A stretch of 17,722 nucleotides of DNA from JBEIUO01 sp964549785. GTDB lineage: Bacteria > Planctomycetota > Phycisphaerae > Phycisphaerales > UBA1924. Shown here piece after piece: positions 1-4,871 of this stretch. The stretch is taken from NCBI GenBank assembly GCA_964549785.1, contig CAZJXA010000052.1:1-17722 (forward strand). Reading direction: 5' to 3'. The position numbers and the translations under genes are program-made. The stretch's first letter is position 1; the number at the start of each line of letters is the position of its first letter. A model generated the notes under the pieces. It worked only from the letters and a program-made list of their open reading frames with translations. It had not been told where the DNA came from and searched no databases.

Positions 1-654
1 ATCGTGAATTTCAACCTTCTTCATCACGCGTGAGACATGCCTTTCAACTGTCTTAGGGCTCAAGTACATGAGCTTGGACATATCGCGCTGGGACAGCCCG
101 CGGGCGACATAGCGCAGCACTTCCAATTCTCGCGACGTCAATCGATGGGGTGGATGTATCGCTGAGGCGAGCGAAGCTGCGATCGCCCCAGCGGGGACGC
201 TCATTGTCTTGGACGCGTCGTCGGCCACGATCCCGTCGTCCAGATTCCCGGGCTCCACGTCGCAGCCGCGATCTCTTACGCTTCGCGACAGACCTCTCAC
301 TGCGTCCAGAAAGGCACTGGGTTCCGCATCCTTCGACAGGAAGCAGTGCCCTCCTGCCGCCATGCAATCGCACGCCAGCCGTTCCGAGGTTCGTGAGGAA
401 AGGAAGACAATCCGGATGACGGGCCAGCGAGCGGCGATCTCCCGGGCCGCCGCGAGCGGGTCGAGGCCGGGCGTCATCGGGTCCATCGCGACGACATCGG
501 GCGATTCGCTCGCGCAGCGGTCGAGGGCGAACTTAGCGTCGCTGAACTCCGCGACCACTTCGATCCCGGCTTGTTGACGCAGCCACGACGCCAGCGCAGC
601 GCGAACGATCAACTGCCGATCGACCAGGATAATTCGATGCTTCGGTCCCGTCAT
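1..654 (-). CDS. LuxR/NarL-family response regulator, C-terminus cut off by window start
   Basis: Partial gene; 218 codons are present from an ATG at 654 and the frame is still open at base 1. Residues about 6-120 form a receiver domain: hydrophobic strand then D12, likely phosphoacceptor D58, S86 in the Thr/Ser position, and K108 in an LSKD motif. Residues 172-218 form a LuxR-type helix-turn-helix (LTSRELEVLRYVARGLSQ, then SPKTVERHVSRVMKKV). It should act in the cytoplasm as a phosphorylation-controlled transcription factor. No partner kinase is in view. Oddity: the usual second acidic residue after D12 is Arg (VDRQ, not VDDH), which may weaken Mg binding or phosphorylation. No clear SD precedes the ATG. 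It is the last gene seen in a minus-strand run with PilZ-J, csrA and nifU. Family is secure; target genes unknown. Confidence 0.9.
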   Translation of the reverse strand, partial: MTGPKHRIILVDRQLIVRAALASWLRQQAGIEVVAEFSDAKFALDRCASESPDVVAMDPMTPGLDPLAAAREIAARWPVIRIVFLSSRTSERLACDCMAAGGHCFLSKDAEPSAFLDAVRGLSRSVRDRGCDVEPGNLDDGIVADDASKTMSVPAGAIAASLASAIHPPHRLTSRELEVLRYVARGLSQRDMSKLMYLSPKTVERHVSRVMKKVEIHD

Positions 655-897
655 CAGACAACCATTCTGATCTGCCGCCCCACCCTCCGATAAAATACCG
701 ACAACAACCCAGAGCACACCCCGAACCCAATGGATGAGAGACGGCGTCTCCGGTACGTCAGATAGGGAGAAATACCCGTCGTCTGCCAGGAATAGCGGCA
801 TCCAGCGTACGATTTCACGGAATATTGCGGATTTTACCCTAAGTTGAGGGATTTTACTCAACCGCACGGCGGGCCAGAGGCCTTCGTTTCTGGTCCG
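655..897 (-). promoter_or_regulatory. Upstream region of the response regulator with a 20-bp-spaced direct repeat
   Basis: No gene is visible in these 243 bp. On the plus strand the nonamer ggattttac occurs at 829-837 and again at 849-857, exactly 20 bp apart, about two helical turns. A short inverted repeat gttgag/ctcaac lies at 843-848 and 857-862, around the second copy. A 13-bp palindrome gagacggcgtctc lies at 738-750. All sit upstream of the response regulator (minus strand) and just past the stop of the PilZ-J gene, so they could be operator sites. No convincing -35/-10 pair was assigned. Confidence 0.35.
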
Positions 898-1527
898 TCA
901 CGCGGCCCGGCGGCTTAGCAGAGCGTCATAACGCCGCCGCTTCTCGGGATCTTTCAGCGCGCTGTACGACTTGTGAATTAGCGTGAATCGCTCACCGGAC
1001 GCCGGATCGGGTGACCGATCGGGATGGAGCCTTCTGGCCAACGCCCGAAACGCCGCTCGCAGGTCCTCGGCGGTCACGTCCCGGGCCACCCCAAGCACGG
1101 CGTACAGGTCCGGGACCTCGATGTCGGCCGCAATCACCCCCGGAGCCTTCGCAGGTTCGGAGGGCGTCGGCAATTGGCCATGCCGCAGCGTGTGGACCAC
1201 GGCGGCGGCCTGCTCTTTGGAGAGGTCGACGAACTGGATGCCGGCGTGAATAGAGCCGGAGCCGCGCCGTTGATTCCCCAGCCACATGATCCGCCCCAAC
1301 AGTTCAACCGACCCGCTCCCGGAACGGAGGGTGAAGCGTTGCAGCGACGAAATGGCCGGGATAGCGCCCATCGCCACCCGCACACACATCCCGCTCTCCG
1401 AAACGTCGATGACCTCTCCGAACTGCCAGCGGAGACGCTGGACCGCAACTCGCTCGCACGTGCGGGGTGCCTTCTTGACGCTGGTTTTACCGGTTCGGGC
1501 AAGTCCGATGCGTTTCGCGAGGTTCAT
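898..1527 (-). CDS. PilZ domain - DnaJ (J) domain fusion protein
   Basis: 209 residues from the ATG at 1527; a TTG at 1554 would add nine residues, and neither start has a good SD. Residues about 20-120 are a PilZ domain with both c-di-GMP-binding signatures: RTCER (R22, R26, the RxxxR motif) and DVSESG (D41, S43, G46, the DxSxxG motif), followed by beta-rich sequence ending near GIQFVDLS. After a Pro/Ala linker, residues about 140-205 are a J domain with DLYAVLGV, the Hsp70-activating HPD at 168-170, and an LKDPEKRRRYD tail. No membrane segment, Gly/Phe region or zinc fingers, so it is not a full DnaJ. Inferred role: a cytoplasmic co-chaperone whose contact with DnaK or clients responds to c-di-GMP. 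It lies 132 bp downstream of csrA on the same strand. Domain calls are strong; the function is inference. Confidence 0.88.
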   Translation of the reverse strand: MNLAKRIGLARTGKTSVKKAPRTCERVAVQRLRWQFGEVIDVSESGMCVRVAMGAIPAISSLQRFTLRSGSGSVELLGRIMWLGNQRRGSGSIHAGIQFVDLSKEQAAAVVHTLRHGQLPTPSEPAKAPGVIAADIEVPDLYAVLGVARDVTAEDLRAAFRALARRLHPDRSPDPASGERFTLIHKSYSALKDPEKRRRYDALLSRRAA

Positions 1528-1659
1528 GAAAAGAACTGTCGGCGGAACCAGCAATTCGATTCAGTCGGTAGGGGGTGCGGTAGTGAAATGCGGGCGATGT
1601 GGGCGGGCGAGGCCGGAACGTGAGGCCGAACCGTAAGGCCCGATAAGTGGCCCGCCTCG

Positions 1660-1878
1660 TTACCCTGCTGCGGCAGGCTTGATCGAGCCGGCGATGTCCG
1701 GAGACTGCTGAACAATCTGATCGGCGATCTCACGGCGATTGATCTCGACGTCGCGCGGAAAATCGAACGCAAGGCGAACCCGCTCTCCCTTCACGGAAGC
1801 AATACGAACAACCCCGATTGGATTTTTGGGGTCGCCGATCACGACTTCCTCACCCTCGCGACGTGTGATGACCAACAT
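1660..1878 (-). CDS. csrA: Carbon storage regulator CsrA (RsmA)
   Basis: 72 residues. The ATG at 1878 is preferred over an in-frame TTG at 1884 because GGGAGG ends six bases before the ATG, and MLVITRREGEEVVIGD is the canonical CsrA N-terminus. The core VRIASVKGERVRLAFDFPRDVEINRREI matches the RNA-binding dimer family, with the conserved Arg near the end of the last strand (INRREI). CsrA binds GGA motifs in mRNA leaders and changes translation or stability. The insertion DPKNPIGVV after the IGD is a little longer than in E. coli, as is common outside Proteobacteria, and the C-terminal tail is about 10 residues longer than E. coli CsrA. No fliW or flagellar genes are nearby. It is flanked by PilZ-J downstream and nifU upstream on the same strand. 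Confidence 0.95.
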   Translation of the reverse strand: MLVITRREGEEVVIGDPKNPIGVVRIASVKGERVRLAFDFPRDVEINRREIADQIVQQSPDIAGSIKPAAAG

Positions 1879-1978
1879 ATTCAACCTCCCGTCCTGGGTA
1901 TCCGCTTAAGGATCGACAATTCTGTGCCGCCGCCCGCAATAACCGTTCTTTTATACCGCGCCGAACCGACTTGGGAAA
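1879..1978 (-). promoter_or_regulatory. Putative csrA promoter and GGA-containing leader
   Basis: Reading on the minus strand, a TATAAA -10 box (1955-1950) lies 17 bp after TTTCCC (1978-1973), a poor -35; together a plausible sigma-70-type promoter giving a leader of about 65 nt. The leader ends with three GGA triplets at 1903-1901, 1894-1892 and 1889-1887. The middle one lies in the loop of a short hairpin, CCC-AGGAC-GGG (1898-1888), whose 3' arm is part of the SD GGGAGG. GGA in a loop next to the SD is the known style of CsrA autoregulatory sites. The promoter call is tentative. Confidence 0.4.
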
Positions 1979-2043
1979 CATGAAATTGCGTTATCCACTG
2001 ACTATCCAGAGTATCGCCGGATTATCGCCCCCGCCTAAGTACG

Positions 2044-2325
2044 TTATCGGACTGACTCAACCCGTTTAACCTCGGGGATATGCGTCTTCAGATTGCGCTC
2101 AATCCCCATCTGAAGGGTGACGTCGCTGGACGGGCAACCCACGCACGCGCCATGCAGTCGGATTTGGACGGTCCCATCCGCCGTCATTCCAACAAGTTCG
2201 ACATCGCCCCCGTCCGACTGAACGGCCGGTCGGATCAGATTCAGCACTTTTCCGACCCGATCGATGACGACGGCGTGGGCCGGGCCCGGGCGTTCATTCG
2301 AGAATGCGGAATCGGTCGAGCTCAT
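2044..2325 (-). CDS. NifU C-terminal domain protein, Fe-S cluster scaffold/carrier
   Basis: 93 residues from an ATG at 2325. After about 15 unstructured residues the protein is a single NifU-C (Nfu-type) domain: VIDRVGKVLNLIRPAVQSDGG, DVELVG, then GACVGCPSSDVTLQMGIE with the cluster-binding CxxC at C61 and C64. Such proteins assemble or carry [4Fe-4S] clusters in the cytoplasm as part of general Fe-S maturation. The open frame extends far upstream, but that part lies antisense to the DUF4340-like gene and is not protein-like, so the ATG at 2325 is preferred. No isc or suf genes are in view. It starts divergently from the gene at 2402, and a 165-bp gap separates it from csrA downstream. Confidence 0.9.
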   Translation of the reverse strand: MSSTDSAFSNERPGPAHAVVIDRVGKVLNLIRPAVQSDGGDVELVGMTADGTVQIRLHGACVGCPSSDVTLQMGIERNLKTHIPEVKRVESVR

Positions 2326-2401
2326 TCCGCTATGGTACGGCGGGTCGGCTCGGGGCCGACGCTTGGTACTCCGTAACGGATTTTCAAAGGAACACCCCGC
2401 G
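2326..2401. promoter_or_regulatory. Divergent nifU / DUF4340-like intergenic region with inverted repeat
   Basis: These 76 bp separate the nifU-like start (minus) from the TTG start at 2402 (plus). A perfect 6-bp inverted repeat, gtcggc-tcggg-gccgac, lies at 2344-2360, and a GGTAC pentamer is repeated at 2334-2338 and 2365-2369. An SD-like AAAGGA at 2386-2391 lies ten bases before the TTG and supports that start. No clear promoter boxes could be assigned. Confidence 0.35.
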
Positions 2402-3778
2402 TTGTCGGCTCGCGCAGCGATCATCGCGATTGTGGCCTGTGCCCTGTTGGGTGCTGCTGTCTGGTGGGCCAAGGCCCGCCCGGCGTCGGTCGTTCCGCCT
2501 CCCGCGCCGAGCTGGACATTCGATGCGGGCGTCGTCCGATCGCTGACCGTCGAGAGCGACGGGGCGGCGGCCCGCCACCTCGAACGCAGCCTTGTCGGCG
2601 CTTCGGGACCGTGGGTGGCACGCGGGACAACTTCGTGGCCGGTGGAGGCGGTGCGGGTGCGGGCCGCATTGAATCTCATCGGGCAACTGGTTCGAGAGCC
2701 GAACTCCGAGACATCGGGCTTCGCGCCGCGTGCCATTGTCACCGTCCACGATGCGTTGGGAAACTCGCTGAGCATTGAACTCGCGGCGGAAGTGGTCGGC
2801 GGAAGGATTTTCGCGCGGGTCCGATCTCCTGACGACCCGGAACCCGTCGGCCGCATCGCTACCGCCGAATTCGCTCGGGTCTTTACGCCCGCGGGCATCG
2901 ACGCGTGGCGGGCGTCGTCGGTGTTCACCGCGCTCGCGGATGAGCCGACCCGCATCGGCCTTCAGTCCGCCGCTCACTCCGCAACGATCCGGCGAAACCA
3001 AGGCCGATGGGGACTGGAACTCTCCCCGCCGGTCCCCGCCGAAGCCGCCCGGGTAAAAGAAACGATCGCCCAACTCGCCTCGCTGACGATCGAGCGGTTC
3101 GTCGCTCCGGACGATCCGATGGCAGAGAGCCTGGTCAGGCCCGCGGCGATGATCACCGTCGAAAGCGACTTCCGACCCGAACCGGACGGACCCAGACGCA
3201 CGATCGTTCAGACGCTCCGCATCGGCAACGTCGCCGACGCCGCCTCGCGCACCGTCATCGCCGACCTCGTCGCCACCCTGGCGGACTCGGGTGAAACGCT
3301 GTGGGGACCGCAACCGTTCACCCTGCGGGCAGAGGCCGTCGCCGCGATCAAGTCCGACCCCGCGTGGCTGGCCTCGCGAATTCCCGTGCAGGCGCCGGCA
3401 GCCGATATCGGAATGATCCGGATGTACCGTGCTTCGGACGCCGACACACCGCTCGCCATGGAGTGGACCCGGACACTGGACGGGTGGGCGGCGCATGGCG
3501 AATCGGTGGCCGCTGTGGATTCAAGGTTGTCAGGCACTGCCGCTCTACTCATCGACATGCTGAAGAAACCGTCGGCCGGGGTACGTTTCGCTGCACCCAC
3601 CGACGCCGCACTTGTCGCCCGTGTTACGTTGCACTCCGCAGGGGGCACACTGCTCGAGACGGTCGGGATTTACCGAGGCGGTGTGGGCGGTCCCGCATAC
3701 TTCGCCCGAACAGGCGAGACGTGGCGGGCGGTTGATGCGCCCGTTGATCTCGCCGACACGCTGGGCACGGCGAGGTGA
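2402..3778 (+). CDS. Membrane-anchored DUF4340-like protein
   Basis: 458 residues if translation starts at the TTG at 2402, chosen because AAAGGA (2386-2391) is well spaced before it and the protein then begins directly with a signal anchor (residues 5-22, AAIIAIVACALLGAAVWW). Earlier in-frame starts would overlap nifU. The rest looks extracytoplasmic and contains three related units in which a beta strand and a GxW motif (W71, W203, W362) are followed by a Pro/Ala turn and a helix such as ARVKETIAQLASLTI. This resembles the repeated unit of DUF4340 proteins, which in planctomycetes often accompany ABC-type gliding/transport gene sets; none is visible here. The stop lies 14 bp from the stop of convergent trpD. 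Assignment to DUF4340 is by remembered pattern, so moderate; function unknown. Confidence 0.7.
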   Translation: MSARAAIIAIVACALLGAAVWWAKARPASVVPPPAPSWTFDAGVVRSLTVESDGAAARHLERSLVGASGPWVARGTTSWPVEAVRVRAALNLIGQLVREPNSETSGFAPRAIVTVHDALGNSLSIELAAEVVGGRIFARVRSPDDPEPVGRIATAEFARVFTPAGIDAWRASSVFTALADEPTRIGLQSAAHSATIRRNQGRWGLELSPPVPAEAARVKETIAQLASLTIERFVAPDDPMAESLVRPAAMITVESDFRPEPDGPRRTIVQTLRIGNVADAASRTVIADLVATLADSGETLWGPQPFTLRAEAVAAIKSDPAWLASRIPVQAPAADIGMIRMYRASDADTPLAMEWTRTLDGWAAHGESVAAVDSRLSGTAALLIDMLKKPSAGVRFAAPTDAALVARVTLHSAGGTLLETVGIYRGGVGGPAYFARTGETWRAVDAPVDLADTLGTAR

Positions 3779-3792
3779 GCGACCCGATGGGG

Positions 3793-4845
3793 CTAGTCCA
3801 CCGGTCGTTCATTCGATAGCCGACCCAAACTCGCCAGGGTGGCCGCTGCGCTGCCGGAATCGATCGCCTCCTGGGCCTTTTCGCAGGCGTCGCCGATGGT
3901 GACTCCGCGCAGGGCGGTCGCGAGTGCGACCCCGGCCGAGAAGACCACCATGTCGCGGCACGGCCCACCCTCACCTCGCAGAATCGCACGCGCCAACCCC
4001 ACCGCGGCCTCGAGCGAACCGACGACGAGTTCGTCCGGCTTGGACGGCGCGAATCCGTAGTCAGAGGCATCCAGAGACCCGGCCACCATGGATTCACCCT
4101 CAACCGCCCACACACGGTTCGGGCCTGTCGTGGAAAGTTCGTCCATCCCTCCGTGCCCGTGAACGACGAGGGAGCGGTCGGAACCCAGACGGGCCAACGC
4201 GTTCGCAACCGTCAGAGCGAGCGAAGGGTCGTACACGCCGAGTAATTGGTGAGCCGCTCCCGCGGGGTTGGTCAGCGGCCCCAGCAAATTGAAGATCGTC
4301 GGAGAGCCGATGGCACGCCGTGCAGGGCCCGCGAACCGCGCTGCGGGGTGGTGGTGGATCGCGAAGCAAAAGCAGACACCGCATTCTCGCAGGCATCGTT
4401 CCTGCACGGGCAACCCGGCATCCACATGCACGCCCAATGCCGACAGGACTTCGGCCGACCCGCGCCCTGTGCGGCTGCGGTTCCCGTGCTTCGCGACGAA
4501 GATCCGCCCCGGAATTGCAGCGGCCACCACCAGCGCGGCGATGGTCGAGACGTTAAACGTCTTGGGGGCGCCGCCCGTGCCGCAGGTGTCAATCACCGGT
4601 CCCGGAAGGGCCGAAACATTGATTGGCGTGACGTGGGTCCGCATTGCCCGGGCCGCACCGACCAGTTCATCCACGGTGGGGCCGCGGCGTTGCAGCCCCT
4701 CCAGCAATTGGCGGATGTCCAAGTCCGTCAAGCGACCCGCGAGGATCGCATCAAACACTCGGCGGGACGAAGCCTCGTCCAGCACGCGACCGATACTCAC
4801 CTCGTGGAGCAGGTGGAGAATCTCAACCGGCGCTCGATCCGTCAT
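3793..4845 (-). CDS. trpD: Anthranilate phosphoribosyltransferase (TrpD), divergent active-site loops
   Basis: 350 residues from an ATG at 4845, normal length for TrpD. It transfers phosphoribose from PRPP to anthranilate, the second step of tryptophan branch synthesis, in the cytoplasm. Residues 5-65 are the alpha-helical N-terminal domain (IGRVLDEASSRRVFDAILAG). The C-terminal phosphoribosyltransferase domain has DTCGTGG (86-92), FNVST, KHGNR (119-123), FNLLGPLTNP (185-194) and the Mg-binding DE pair in GGMDEL (D235, E236). Deviations from the usual family: GTGGDG becomes GTGGAP, the SSKSG loop is one residue shorter (RTGRG, 125-129), and the GxRTxFN Arg is Pro (GSPTIFN, 180-186). No other trp gene is in view. 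It is divergent from the gene at 4872 with only 26 bp between starts, and convergent with the DUF4340-like gene. Confidence 0.88.
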   Translation of the reverse strand: MTDRAPVEILHLLHEVSIGRVLDEASSRRVFDAILAGRLTDLDIRQLLEGLQRRGPTVDELVGAARAMRTHVTPINVSALPGPVIDTCGTGGAPKTFNVSTIAALVVAAAIPGRIFVAKHGNRSRTGRGSAEVLSALGVHVDAGLPVQERCLRECGVCFCFAIHHHPAARFAGPARRAIGSPTIFNLLGPLTNPAGAAHQLLGVYDPSLALTVANALARLGSDRSLVVHGHGGMDELSTTGPNRVWAVEGESMVAGSLDASDYGFAPSKPDELVVGSLEAAVGLARAILRGEGGPCRDMVVFSAGVALATALRGVTIGDACEKAQEAIDSGSAAATLASLGRLSNERPVD

Positions 4846-4871
4846 TGTGCCGCTATCGTACGATTACCGAC
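4846..4871. promoter_or_regulatory. 26-bp divergent spacer with perfect 10-bp palindrome
   Basis: The start codons of trpD (minus) and the giant membrane protein (plus) are 26 bp apart. The perfect palindrome atcgtacgat occupies 4855-4864, almost exactly the middle. There is no room for two normal leaders, so at least one promoter must overlap the other gene or the mRNAs may be leaderless. The palindrome could be a shared operator. Confidence 0.35.

Noticed and set aside
738..750. 13-bp palindrome gagacggcgtctc
   Set aside because: A possible operator, but a single copy with no second supporting signal; only noted within the upstream region.
843..862. Plus-strand hairpin with GGA in its loop, resembling a CsrA site
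   Set aside because: It would lie on an antisense transcript; all genes here are on the minus strand, so a CsrA site is not supported.
1603..1640. Degenerate 13-bp tandem repeat downstream of csrA
   Set aside because: Two copies match at 10 of 13 positions and the third is poor; short GGCC-rich similarity is expected at this GC content.
2326..2955. N-terminal extension of the nifU frame to about 300 codons
   Set aside because: The extra part is antisense to the DUF4340-like gene and not protein-like; NifU-C homology begins just after the ATG at 2325.
4644..4871. Upstream extension of the giant membrane protein frame
   Set aside because: It lies antisense inside trpD and has no export or domain features; the GTG at 4872 fits better.
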